Under the pieces are notes generated by a model. It was not told where the DNA came from. It searched no databases and was given only the letters and a program-made list of their open reading frames with translations. The translations under genes and the position numbers were made by a program. A DNA stretch of 64,000 nucleotides from Deltaproteobacteria bacterium (GTDB lineage: Bacteria; Bdellovibrionota; FAC87; UBA2466). Of this stretch, positions 16,656 through 25,000 are shown piece by piece (within the stretch, counting starts at the first letter, position 1; every line of letters begins with the position of its first letter). The DNA is taken from the NCBI GenBank assembly GCA_016196825.1, contig JACPWY010000056.1:1-64000 (forward strand). The letters run 5' to 3'.

Positions 16656-17143
16656 TGACGAATTGGGGTCTCATAGTCTTAGGGCTCTTCGCCCTGGAAG
16701 CCGGGTCGGCGAGCGCCAAACCGGATTGCGCGGTGCTAAAGTCTGCATTCACCGAACAGATTGTCCCTCGGATCAAGACGGGGGTTCCGTTTGAATTGAT
16801 GTATCTCGGGTCCGAGGGAGACGCCCTTCTCTGCCGACAGACGATTCACCTGACGTACGACCTCTGGGACGAGAAGGTGTCGCTGAACCGCGGGGCGACC
16901 CAGCTGGGCAAGTTTCCGCTCCCTCAGACTCTCACTGCCCTTTGCGGGCATCTCATGTGTGAGCCCTCGGAAACACCTCGTGGACGTTACCGCGCCAGGG
17001 TTCTTCTCAATCCACTCTGGGAAGGAAGGCTGGCTCGGTTCCAAGATTCTTCGGGGAGTGGCCTCGTCACGATCAATTGGCGAAAGCTCGCGAGCACACT
17101 GCCCAGCGAAAAGCTCCTGCTCGATGTGGAGGTGGTCCCATGA
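16655..17143 (+). CDS. Periplasmic DUF4390-like protein
   Basis: I place the start at the GTG at 16655, overlapping the TAG of the barrel gene by one base, because the next residues form a signal peptide (VTNWGLIVLGLFALEAGSASA); 162 residues. The mature part (TGVPFELMY, a YDLWDEKVSL-type strand, RYRARVLLNP) resembles DUF4390 proteins, which often precede NtrY-type kinases. Its stop overlaps the kinase start (ATGA at 17140). It may pass an envelope signal to the kinase. The family assignment is by pattern only. Confidence 0.65.
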   Translation: MTNWGLIVLGLFALEAGSASAKPDCAVLKSAFTEQIVPRIKTGVPFELMYLGSEGDALLCRQTIHLTYDLWDEKVSLNRGATQLGKFPLPQTLTALCGHLMCEPSETPRGRYRARVLLNPLWEGRLARFQDSSGSGLVTINWRKLASTLPSEKLLLDVEVVP

Positions 17144-18258
17144 CCCTCAAAGTATGGGCCAAGTTAATTATCGCCTTAGCGCTCGTCACCCTCCCGCTCA
17201 TTGTCTCGAATCACATCCTGCAAAGACAGAGCCTCGATCTGCTCAATCGCGTTCACGGCAGTGGAGGCGTAGCCCCCATCCTCGATGACCACCTGAATCT
17301 TCTCAAAGAGACCGCGCGCCGGGAACCCAGTCGCACGGCGCAGCTGCACTCCAAATTTCAAAAGACACTCGACGCCAAGATTGCGCTGGATGATCTTTCG
17401 ACAGTCCAAGGGTCAATTGCCAAGGAGATCACCTCCCAAAGTCTCAAGATCACACTCACTGTACTGGCCATCGCTCTCTTCCTGTCACTTTTTCTCTCAA
17501 AAAATATCGTCGCCACCTTTTCTTGGCTCCACCGGCAAAATCAGGTTCAAGCGAGTCGTCTCCAGACACTGAGTGCCATTGAAAGTTGGCAAAAGTTGGC
17601 GCGAATGCTCGTCCACGAGCTCCGGGCGCCGCTTACGCCGCTCAAGCTTGTTGCGGGGGATCTCGATGAAAAATACCGCACCCTTCCGCCCAAACAGTTC
17701 GAGTCTTACCTCCAGGAGGGATCCCAACTTATGTCGGAACAGATCGCCTCGGTTGAGGCCATGGTCGAGAGCTTCCTCAAGTTCGCCAAACTTCCCGAGG
17801 TCACCAAGCGGCCGACTCACCTCCGCGAGTTCCTCGAGCAGTTTGCCGATCGGTACCGGGATCACTCTGCGAACCTTTCGCTCACTGTTGCCGCCGTCGA
17901 TGAAACGGTGTCGCTCGATCCCGAGCTTTGCACTCACCTTATTTTTAATCTGATGCGCAACGCACTTGAGGCCAATGGGGAACGCCCCCTCACCTTCACC
18001 GTGACCGCGGATCAGACTAGTAGTCTCTGCCACATCACAATTGCCAACAACGGACGGCCCATTCCTGAAGATATTTGTGCGCGAATATTCGATCCCTACG
18101 TCACGTCATCGGGACCGACCAACCTGGGGCTGGGCCTCACCATTTGCAAAAAGATTGCCCTCGACCATGGGGGTGACCTCTGGCTGAAATCGAATGACGA
18201 GGTCCATGGCATTGCCTTTCAATTTGACCTTCCCAAAGGAGAAACCCGTGAAGCCTAA
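17140..18258 (+). CDS. Sensor histidine kinase (NtrY-like)
   Basis: A 372-residue inner-membrane kinase. The ATG at 17140 overlaps the previous stop. Two membrane helices (about residues 7-24 and 112-130) enclose a periplasmic sensor region of roughly 85 residues. The dimerisation domain has the phospho-acceptor box MLVHELRAPLTPLKL (His about residue 159), and the ATPase domain has NLMRNALEAN, a G1-type FDPYVTSSG region and GLGLTICKKIA. The H-box is closest to NtrY-type enzymes. Its partner is clearly the downstream sigma-54 activator, whose GTG start lies inside the end of this gene. Confidence 0.93.
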   Translation: MTLKVWAKLIIALALVTLPLIVSNHILQRQSLDLLNRVHGSGGVAPILDDHLNLLKETARREPSRTAQLHSKFQKTLDAKIALDDLSTVQGSIAKEITSQSLKITLTVLAIALFLSLFLSKNIVATFSWLHRQNQVQASRLQTLSAIESWQKLARMLVHELRAPLTPLKLVAGDLDEKYRTLPPKQFESYLQEGSQLMSEQIASVEAMVESFLKFAKLPEVTKRPTHLREFLEQFADRYRDHSANLSLTVAAVDETVSLDPELCTHLIFNLMRNALEANGERPLTFTVTADQTSSLCHITIANNGRPIPEDICARIFDPYVTSSGPTNLGLGLTICKKIALDHGGDLWLKSNDEVHGIAFQFDLPKGETREA

Positions 18259-19606
18259 GATTCTCATTGCCGACGATCACAAGGCCACACGCCAGTCGAT
18301 TCGGATGATCCTCTCCACCGAGCCATACGAGCTCATTGAGGCTAGCGATCTCGAGGAAACTCACCGGGCCATCCAAGCCAACGATCCCGACCTGGTTCTT
18401 CTGGATATCCATTTTGGTGAGAAGAAGACGAGCTTGAGCCTTCTCAAGCGTCTGGCGGAGGAACAGCTGGAGCCCACCATCATCATGCTCTCAGGAGCGG
18501 CCTCAGCCAGGGAGGCAGCCGAAGCGATCAAGTATGGCGCCCATGACTATTTAGAAAAGCCCGTCTCTGCGGATCGCCTTAAAGTGACCATTTCGAAAGG
18601 ACTAGAATACTCATTACTCAAGCGCCATCTGCTCCAGGCCACCTCCCAGTCTAATCAGCAGCGTGAATTCGTGGGTCGTTCGGAGCGAGCTGCCAAGGTG
18701 CGGCGCCAGATCACACGATTCGCCGCCAAGAACATCACGGTCCTCATCACTGGTGAGACCGGAACCGGAAAGGATATCGTCGCCCATGGGATTTGGCAGG
18801 CGTCCGAAAGAAAGCACCGCCCGTTTGTCGCGGTCAACTGCGCCGCCATCCCGGAGAATCTGATCGAATCGGAGCTCTTCGGCCACAAGCGCGGCGCCTT
18901 CACAGGGGCCCACGCCGACCAAATTGGAAAGATTGTTATGGCCCACCAGGGGACGCTCTTCCTCGATGAGATCGGAGAGCTCTCTTTGGGCGCCCAAACA
19001 AAGCTGCTCCGCTTCATCGAGACGGGCGAGATCCAACGGGTGGGAGCGACAGAACTCCAGAAGGTGGATGTCCGAATCATCGCAGCTACGTCACGCGATC
19101 TCGAAAAGGAAATGGCCCAAAACCACTTTCGCAGCGATCTCTTTTACCGGCTCAACGTGGTGAACATCCAGGTACCGCCGCTGAGAGAAAGGGCCGAAGA
19201 CATCCCTCTTCTCTTTACGTTTTTCGTGAGGAATCTCTGTCGGAAATATGAGGAGCCGGAAAAGCTGGTCGACCCTGAGGCGCTTGCCCTTCTTTCCCGT
19301 TGCCCGTGGCCAGGAAATGTTCGGGAGCTCAGAAACATCGCGGAAAAGGCCGTGGTGATGTCCGGCCACCGGATTCTGGCGGAGCATGTCGAGGAGTGGC
19401 TGCCGAGGGTTTCTACCCCACTCCCTTCAAAAGGGGGGCTTTCGTTGTCGCTCAAGGAGTTCAAAACGAACGTCGAGCGCGATTACATCATTTCGGTACT
19501 CAGGAAGGCCGAGTGGAGTGTGACGGAGGCGGCCAAGCTTCTTGCGATCGACAGGACCTATCTTCATCAGAAGATGACTCACCTTGGAATCGATCGTCCC
19601 GACTAA
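18248..19606 (+). CDS. NtrC-family sigma-54 response regulator
   Basis: The start is the GTG at 18248 with AAAGGAG just upstream; it gives a normal receiver opening (VKPKILIADDHKATR). The 452 residues comprise a receiver (about 3-115, phospho-acceptor in LVLLDIHF), an AAA+ domain (about 145-375) with Walker A GETGTGKD, the sigma-54 loop RGAFTGA, DEIGEL and PGNVREL, and a Fis-type HTH at the C-terminus (VTEAAKLLAIDRTYLHQKM). It activates sigma-54 RNA polymerase when phosphorylated by the adjacent kinase. Numerous sigma-54 promoters before envelope-protein genes in this window are plausible targets. The stop codon is the first three bases of a 26-bp inverted-repeat arm. Confidence 0.95.
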   Translation: MKPKILIADDHKATRQSIRMILSTEPYELIEASDLEETHRAIQANDPDLVLLDIHFGEKKTSLSLLKRLAEEQLEPTIIMLSGAASAREAAEAIKYGAHDYLEKPVSADRLKVTISKGLEYSLLKRHLLQATSQSNQQREFVGRSERAAKVRRQITRFAAKNITVLITGETGTGKDIVAHGIWQASERKHRPFVAVNCAAIPENLIESELFGHKRGAFTGAHADQIGKIVMAHQGTLFLDEIGELSLGAQTKLLRFIETGEIQRVGATELQKVDVRIIAATSRDLEKEMAQNHFRSDLFYRLNVVNIQVPPLRERAEDIPLLFTFFVRNLCRKYEEPEKLVDPEALALLSRCPWPGNVRELRNIAEKAVVMSGHRILAEHVEEWLPRVSTPLPSKGGLSLSLKEFKTNVERDYIISVLRKAEWSVTEAAKLLAIDRTYLHQKMTHLGIDRPD

Positions 19607-19725
19607 TCCCTCAGCTCGATTGAATTTGGTCCAATCGGCGAGGGGATTTTGGCCGAACGCGGAGGACGAAGTGGTCGGTCAAAAGCACCCGCCCAGTGGC
19701 CAAATTCAATCGAGCTGAGGGATTA
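19604..19725. repeat. 122-bp inverted repeat between convergent operons
   Basis: Perfect 26-bp arms (19604-19629 and 19700-19725, beginning TAATCCCTCAGCTCGATTGA) flank about 70 bases that hold a second, weaker stem (TTTTGGCCGA with TCGGTCAAAA). The left arm includes the stop codon of the activator gene, and the right arm ends one base before the stop of the carrier-protein gene. It can act as a bidirectional terminator. The long perfect arms also suit a small palindromic mobile element with TA ends. Confidence 0.85.
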
Positions 19726-19726
19726 A

Positions 19727-19972
19727 TCAAAACTGAATCCCGTACTTCTTGAGGATCTCCATCCCTTTGGAGTAGGAGCTGAGCGAAGTGATATCGTTGA
19801 CATCCATCGAGATGTTGAAGGCCGTCTCCAGAGCCGCGATAAGCGACATGTGTCCGATGGAATCCCAGGACTCTGTCTGATTGTAGGCGACATCCTGGCT
19901 GAGCTGTTCGGGGCCGAGAGTGAGGCTCTCGATAAATGCCTGGTCATACTTTTGCTTGCTGTTGATTTCCAT
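19727..19972 (-). CDS. Acyl carrier protein (DltC-like position in the cluster)
   Basis: An 81-residue carrier protein with the phosphopantetheine site in ESWDSIGHMSLIAALE (Ser about residue 38), where the motif is normally DS(L/I). It is the last gene of the twelve-gene minus-strand operon and its start overlaps the dioxygenase stop by 29 bases. It probably receives an acyl group from the AMP-forming ligase encoded upstream and presents it to the MBOAT acyltransferase or to the tailoring enzymes. Its size and cluster partners (ligase, MBOAT, SGNH-like protein) match DltC, but the substrate need not be alanine. Confidence 0.88.
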   Translation of the reverse strand: MEINSKQKYDQAFIESLTLGPEQLSQDVAYNQTESWDSIGHMSLIAALETAFNISMDVNDITSLSSYSKGMEILKKYGIQF

Positions 19973-20909
19973 AGTTTTCCCCTTTGCGGCCCAAGGTTTT
20001 CACTTTCTCGAAACTGTGCCGAGTGGTCGCTCCGTAGGCAAAGCTCGCTCGATTGCTCTGGACGATGACAATGTCTCTCGCGTCGCCCGGCGGGTAGGCC
20101 CTTCGCCCGTGCATAGCCCTCTTGTTGTCGATCATGAGAAGGTCGCCCGCCTGCCACGCCACCTCGCGGGTCTTCGCGTCCGAAACCTGTTTGATCTCGT
20201 CCCTAATCTCAGGAGGAAGCTCCGTGCCGTCGATGAGGGAGCGGCGTTTGAGCTGGGGTTCACTATCCATCTCGACGATGAGGTGATTCGCAAAACACAA
20301 AGTCCCCGCGACTCGCCCCTCGGTGAGCGCAGACCGCACCTGGGTGAGTCGCACCCGGCCCGTGTCCCACTGGACGACCGCATCGCCTGCGCCCGGCACC
20401 TGGAACATCCACGGCTGCTCGCCCTTTCCGGGAAGGCTTCGCCCAGTCGGAATATCGAGGTCATACCGAATGGGATTGATGAGAAAGAAATTCTTCGCCC
20501 GCTGCGAGAGGGCCTGAAAGACCTCGATGCCGTCGCACAGAATTGTGGCACCAGCCTTTTGCGGCGGTTTCACGCAATAAAACCAGATCACCTCTGGCCA
20601 GGCAGGGGTGAAGCTCGCCTCACTGTGGAGCAGCACCGCCTGCGACCCCACGTCCACATCACGGATAACCTTCGAATCGAACCGGTGTTCTCGGCGATAG
20701 GCGTCACCTGAGTAGCTCTCCGTGTAGCGATCGGTAAGAGCCTTGAGCTTGATCGGATCAAGGTCGAACCCTCGAAAAAGAAGCACGCCGCGTTGCTCAA
20801 AAAGCGAAATGAGTTCAGCCTCCGCAACGCAGAGTAGTGAGCGCGAGGCCATCGGCTGAACTATGGCCCCGAAGGCATCAAAAAGGTCTGAGGTACTGAG
20901 ACTGTTCAT
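19944..20909 (-). CDS. TauD/TfdA-family Fe(II)/2-oxoglutarate dioxygenase
   Basis: I start at the ATG at 20909, seven bases after the MBOAT stop; an upstream reading to 21014 would lie inside that gene. The 321-residue protein has the metal site HSEAS (His about 95, Glu 97), the distal His in RAMHGRRAY (about 275) and a following Arg for 2-oxoglutarate. The family hydroxylates, desaturates or halogenates carbon substrates, sometimes carrier-bound ones. Here it would oxidise the acyl or ketol product of the cluster. An acidic residue in the metal triad argues for hydroxylation rather than halogenation. Confidence 0.88.
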   Translation of the reverse strand: MNSLSTSDLFDAFGAIVQPMASRSLLCVAEAELISLFEQRGVLLFRGFDLDPIKLKALTDRYTESYSGDAYRREHRFDSKVIRDVDVGSQAVLLHSEASFTPAWPEVIWFYCVKPPQKAGATILCDGIEVFQALSQRAKNFFLINPIRYDLDIPTGRSLPGKGEQPWMFQVPGAGDAVVQWDTGRVRLTQVRSALTEGRVAGTLCFANHLIVEMDSEPQLKRRSLIDGTELPPEIRDEIKQVSDAKTREVAWQAGDLLMIDNKRAMHGRRAYPPGDARDIVIVQSNRASFAYGATTRHSFEKVKTLGRKGENYGNQQQAKV

Positions 20910-20916
20910 ATGCTCG

Positions 20917-22404
20917 TCAAAATTGGAAATAGACAAACTCGCTCGCCGGTCCGTCGAAGAATTTGTAGAGTACGACGTAGCTGACGAGAACCATTCCAAC
21001 AGCAATGGCTGCACTGGGCTGCCAGCGTAGAAGGCTGGGCAGTATTACAGAAGGTCTCTCTCTTCCGAAACTGAATAGGCAATCGCCTAGGATGTCATAG
21101 ACATTGGGCCCCCACTTGGTCACCACCGCAATGGTGACGAGCTTGATCACGGTAAGAGGGTTCACATAGACCTCGGGGCCTCCAAACCCGATCATTGCGC
21201 GGTACATTCGCATCGCAGCGGGAAAATTCTCGGACCGAAAAAGGACAAGTGCGCCAACCACCACACCAATCGTGCACAACCAATGGAACTCCTCGCGCAG
21301 AAACCGAACGAGCGGCGTCATCGGTTTTGCGGTTAGGGCAAACATCTTGTTCCTGTAGACGAAGTTGATTACTTGAGCACTGGCATGCACAAGTCCGTAG
21401 ACCACAAACGTCCAGCCCGCTCCATGCCATAGCCCCATGATTGTCATGGAGATAAAGACACAGGTGTAGAGCCACAGGCGCCCCGGTCTTTTCTTCGCAC
21501 GCGCGAGCGGCTGGTAGAGGTGGTCGCGGATAAAATGGGAGAGCGTGATGTGCGACCGGGTCCAAAACTCTGCGATGCTTCTCGACTTATAGGGGGAGTC
21601 GAAATTGACGGGGAGCTCGATGTTGAAGGTTCGGGCGATGCCGAGAGCCATGTCGCTATAGCCGGAAAAATCGAAATAGACCTGAAGCGTGAAGGCCAGG
21701 ATGGCTATCCAGGCCTCAGGGGTCGAGGGTACGTAGCCCGCTGTGACGCTCGCAAAGATCGGGTTGGCCTTTTGTCCGCAGACATCCGCGATGAGCACCT
21801 TCTTGGCGAGGCCCATGACAAAAACGGTGAGGCCAATGGCCATGTTCTTGGCATTGGGCGTGAATGATTTCGGATTCTCAAATTGCGGCATGAGGCTGCT
21901 GTATCGGACGATGGGGCCGGCTATGAGGTGCGGGAAAAAGGTCACGCACGCGCAGTAGTTGAGAAAAGTGTCGTTCTTGCGTTTTCCATTGAAGGCCTCG
22001 ACCCGGTAGGCGATCTGCTGAAAGGTGTAAAAGGAAATCCCAAGCGGCAGAATGATTTGGGGGAGCGCGATATTAGCGCCGGTGAGGATGTTCACATTCT
22101 CCAGGAAAAAGTTCGTGTACTTGAAGTAGGCCAGCAGCGCGAGATCAGCGGCCACACCGAAAACAAGGACCGCCTTGGCGTGTTTCGTGCCCCGACTGAG
22201 TTTTGTGCCCAAGTAGTAGTTGAAGATCATCGTGCCGATCAAAAGCGGCACGTAGCGGACATTCCACCAGCCGTAGAAAACGAGTGAGCAAATGATGAGC
22301 CAAAGGATGGCCGGCTCCTTGCGCCGCAAACGACCTAGCGCGAAATAGCCGAGAAGGCTGATGGGAAAAAAAGCGCAGATAAAGGCAATAGAGTTAAAGA
22401 GCAT
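20917..22404 (-). CDS. MBOAT-family membrane O-acyltransferase (DltB/AlgI-like)
   Basis: A 495-residue protein with about eleven membrane helices and the MBOAT core: the IAEFWTRSHITLSHFIRDHLY motif region and the catalytic histidine in MGLWHGAGWTFVVYG (about residue 325). DltB and AlgI move acyl groups through a membrane funnel onto extracytoplasmic acceptors. In this cluster the carrier protein, ligase and SGNH-like protein give the complete Dlt-type set, so the acyl donor is probably the cluster's own carrier protein. The acceptor (glycan, lipid or protein) is unknown. It starts five bases after the transketolase subunit. Confidence 0.92.
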   Translation of the reverse strand: MLFNSIAFICAFFPISLLGYFALGRLRRKEPAILWLIICSLVFYGWWNVRYVPLLIGTMIFNYYLGTKLSRGTKHAKAVLVFGVAADLALLAYFKYTNFFLENVNILTGANIALPQIILPLGISFYTFQQIAYRVEAFNGKRKNDTFLNYCACVTFFPHLIAGPIVRYSSLMPQFENPKSFTPNAKNMAIGLTVFVMGLAKKVLIADVCGQKANPIFASVTAGYVPSTPEAWIAILAFTLQVYFDFSGYSDMALGIARTFNIELPVNFDSPYKSRSIAEFWTRSHITLSHFIRDHLYQPLARAKKRPGRLWLYTCVFISMTIMGLWHGAGWTFVVYGLVHASAQVINFVYRNKMFALTAKPMTPLVRFLREEFHWLCTIGVVVGALVLFRSENFPAAMRMYRAMIGFGGPEVYVNPLTVIKLVTIAVVTKWGPNVYDILGDCLFSFGRERPSVILPSLLRWQPSAAIAVGMVLVSYVVLYKFFDGPASEFVYFQF

Positions 22405-22409
22405 GGGTT

Positions 22410-23432
22410 TTAGCTCGCCATTGGGATTTCGTGATTCTTCCGAAGAAAACTCTCGCTCGGGGCAACCTGCTTTAGGCGCTTCGCGATGCTATCGGCGATT
22501 TGCGGCGCCGTGAGGTTATGGGTTTCGAGGAGTCGTCGGTACTCACCCGATTTTCCATATCGGTTGGGCGCGCCCAAGATCAGTTGTGGCGGTGGTGAGC
22601 AAAGTGTCGTCTTAAACTCAGCAACCGCGCTTCCAAGGCCTCCAACGATACTATGCTCTTCCACGGTGACGAGAAGCTGCGTCGCCTGGCACAGCGTTTC
22701 GATCATTTGGGTGTCAAGGGGCTTGATCGTATGCATGTTGATGACCGAGGCACTGATCCCCTGGGCCTCGAGGATTTTGGCCGCCTCGAGGGATTCATAG
22801 ACCATGGTCCCACAGGCAACGATGGCGACATCGCGCCCTTCTTTGAGGCGGATGGCCTTTCCTATCTGAAAATCGTAGTCCGACTTGTACACACAGGGCG
22901 CTTTCGCCCCCCCGGTGAGACGAATGTAGACCGACTCCGAATGGCTGGCGGCGGCGAGTGTGGCCTTCACCGTTTCTGTGCAATCGGCCGGTGAGAGGAT
23001 CGTGATTCCCGAAAGGGCCCGCATCACGGCAACGTCCTCTATCGCGCAATGGGTGTAGCCAAGAACTCCCAGCACAAGCCCACTCGCAAGGCCCACAAAG
23101 CACACCTTGTGGCCCATGTAACCGAGGTTCACCTTGATCTGCTCACAACAGCGCAATGTCTGAAACGGCGCAAAAGTGGCAGTGAAAACCGTCGTCCCTT
23201 CGCTCGCCAGGCCTGCGGCGATGCCCATCATGTTTTGTTCGGAGATGCCGACATCCAGAAATTTTTGGGGGTAGGCCTTCTTGAATCGATCGAGTCCGGC
23301 TGATGTCGAGGTGTCGGCGGTAAGGATCAGTAGATCGTCGATAGTCTTCCCAAGCTCGAGCGCCGCGAGGCCAAAAGTGGCCCGGGAGCCGATCGTGGAC
23401 CAGACCTTGATATTGGCTTCGTTGAGGATCAT
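22410..23432 (-). CDS. Transketolase, C-terminal subunit
   Basis: A 340-residue protein with the pyrimidine-binding domain (about 10-170) containing the catalytic Glu in FLDVGISEQNMMGIAAGLA, and the transketolase C-terminal domain (about 195-310, IKPLDTQMIETL). It overlaps the N-terminal subunit by four bases, so the pair makes one split enzyme. Split transketolases in special-metabolism or surface-glycan clusters transfer a two-carbon ketol unit to an unusual aldehyde rather than serving central metabolism. The aldehyde-forming LuxC/LuxE pair upstream supports that reading here. DXS or dehydrogenase E1 is less likely, given the split at the transketolase boundary. Confidence 0.92.
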   Translation of the reverse strand: MILNEANIKVWSTIGSRATFGLAALELGKTIDDLLILTADTSTSAGLDRFKKAYPQKFLDVGISEQNMMGIAAGLASEGTTVFTATFAPFQTLRCCEQIKVNLGYMGHKVCFVGLASGLVLGVLGYTHCAIEDVAVMRALSGITILSPADCTETVKATLAAASHSESVYIRLTGGAKAPCVYKSDYDFQIGKAIRLKEGRDVAIVACGTMVYESLEAAKILEAQGISASVINMHTIKPLDTQMIETLCQATQLLVTVEEHSIVGGLGSAVAEFKTTLCSPPPQLILGAPNRYGKSGEYRRLLETHNLTAPQIADSIAKRLKQVAPSESFLRKNHEIPMAS

Positions 23433-24256
23433 GAGGAGATCTCTTTCAGCGCGACTTCCAGCTGCGCCTGGGTGAGGGCACCGTGGTGAAAGTCGTTGTT
23501 GTTTTCGGCGATTTTTAGCCCCTTGCCCTTGATGGTGTGGGCCACAATGGCCTTGGGACGGGCATCAGATGGGGGAGTGCTCAAGGCCTGGTAGAGCTTA
23601 TCCACCGAGTGGCCGTCACACTCGGTGACATCCCATCCGAAATCTTTCAGCTTGGCTCCCATGTTGCCGACGCTCATGATGTCTTTGTTGGCGCCGGTCT
23701 GCTGGAGGTTATTGCGGTCGACAATAGCGACGAGATTGTCGAGCTTGAAGTGGGGGGCGGCAAGGAACCCCTCCCAGACCGATCCTTCATTACACTCCCC
23801 GTCCCCGAGAATCACGAAGGTCCGGTGGCTTTGGCCGCGCCGTTTCGCAGCAAGAGAGACACCGATGCCAAGAGAAAGCCCCATGCCCAGGCTCCCCGTG
23901 GAAAACTCAATCCCCTTCGCGCGGTTCATGACTGGGTGACCCAGAAGGAAGCTGTCGTTCTTTTCGAACTGGAGAAGCTCGATCTCGGTGATGTAACCGA
24001 CCTCGGCCAGGGCCGTGTAGTAGCCGAGTATCCCGTGCCCCTTGCTCAAGATAAACCGATCGCGCTCGGGCCAGGTGGGGTTTTTGGGATCCACGCGCAT
24101 GACGGCACCAAAGAGCGTCGCGGTGATATCGACAATAGACAGGCCACCCCCGATGTGAGAGTTGCCGCCCACGGCATTGGCCATCCGCAAAATATTCTTG
24201 CGCATTCTGACGGCCATCTGTGTCGCGTGTTCAATCTTTTGTGTCGTTGAATCCAA
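23429..24256 (-). CDS. Transketolase, N-terminal (thiamine-diphosphate) subunit
   Basis: A 275-residue protein with the ThDP pyrophosphate site GDGECNEGSVWEG (about residue 150) ending in DRNNLQQTG, and GHGILGYYTALAEVG near residue 75. It is the normal size for the N-terminal half of a two-gene transketolase. It begins two bases after the SDR gene and overlaps the C-terminal subunit by four bases, showing translational coupling and a one-to-one complex. ThDP chemistry would make a dihydroxyethyl donor from a ketose phosphate. Confidence 0.93.
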   Translation of the reverse strand: MDSTTQKIEHATQMAVRMRKNILRMANAVGGNSHIGGGLSIVDITATLFGAVMRVDPKNPTWPERDRFILSKGHGILGYYTALAEVGYITEIELLQFEKNDSFLLGHPVMNRAKGIEFSTGSLGMGLSLGIGVSLAAKRRGQSHRTFVILGDGECNEGSVWEGFLAAPHFKLDNLVAIVDRNNLQQTGANKDIMSVGNMGAKLKDFGWDVTECDGHSVDKLYQALSTPPSDARPKAIVAHTIKGKGLKIAENNNDFHHGALTQAQLEVALKEISS

Positions 24257-24258
24257 GT

Positions 24259-24999
24259 TTACATTCCTCCATCGATTCTTAAGACCTGTCCGGTCATAAA
24301 GGTGGACAATGAGGACGCCAGAAATAGCGCTGCTCCGGCAATCTCCTCGGGCTTTCCGACTCGCTTCAAGCAGGTGCGATCGAGCGTCGTTTGGAGCGCG
24401 TCGTCTTTTGTGCTTGAGGTCATCATCTCCGTGTCGGTCAGCCCAGGGGCAATGGCGTTGACCCGAATGTTGAATCCCCCCAGCTCTTCCGCCAGAACCA
24501 GGGTCGAATTGATGAGAGCGGCCTTGGAGGCGGCGTACGCGAGCCGGCCGGCGTTTCCCTCGATGCCGGCGCTAGAGGAGATATTGATTACACTCCCCTC
24601 TTTCTTGGGAATCATCTTGCGCACGAGCGTCTGCATAATCGTCACTTGGGAGAAATAGTTCACCTCAAACTGCTCTTTTATCTTTTCCACGGAGGTCATG
24701 GAAAAGGGTGCTGTGAAAATCATTGCCGCGTTGTTGACCAAGATATCGATCACGGGGCACTTCGAGCCGATCTCTTTGAGCCCCTCCTTCACCTGAGCCG
24801 CATCCCCAAGGTCGAAATAGACCGGGGTGAGTTTGCACCCAGTCTCCTTTGAAAGCCCCTCAAGAAAGCTCGTGAAGGCGGGATCGGGGCGCCTAGCGCA
24901 GGCAATGACCTCCGCGCCATTCTGGGCAAAGAGCTTTACGATGGCGCGCCCGATGCCGCGATTCGATCCCGTAACGACGGCTGTTTTATTTTTGAGCAT
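24259..24999 (-). CDS. Short-chain dehydrogenase/reductase (FabG-like)
   Basis: A 246-residue classical SDR: TGSNRGIG cofactor loop (residues 9-16), NNAA (about 92), catalytic Ser about 142 and YAASK (Tyr about 156), and a C-terminal TGQVLRIDGGM typical of FabG-like enzymes. It would reduce a keto group with NAD(P)H, either on carrier-bound intermediates or on the ketol formed by the adjacent transketolase. It lies one base after the radical SAM gene and two before the transketolase. Confidence 0.92.
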   Translation of the reverse strand: MLKNKTAVVTGSNRGIGRAIVKLFAQNGAEVIACARRPDPAFTSFLEGLSKETGCKLTPVYFDLGDAAQVKEGLKEIGSKCPVIDILVNNAAMIFTAPFSMTSVEKIKEQFEVNYFSQVTIMQTLVRKMIPKKEGSVINISSSAGIEGNAGRLAYAASKAALINSTLVLAEELGGFNIRVNAIAPGLTDTEMMTSSTKDDALQTTLDRTCLKRVGKPEEIAGAALFLASSLSTFMTGQVLRIDGGM

Positions 25000-25000
25000 A

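Noticed and set aside
19920-20711. 263-codon open frame antisense to the TauD gene
   Set aside because: No family signature or ribosome site; shadow of the dioxygenase coding strand.
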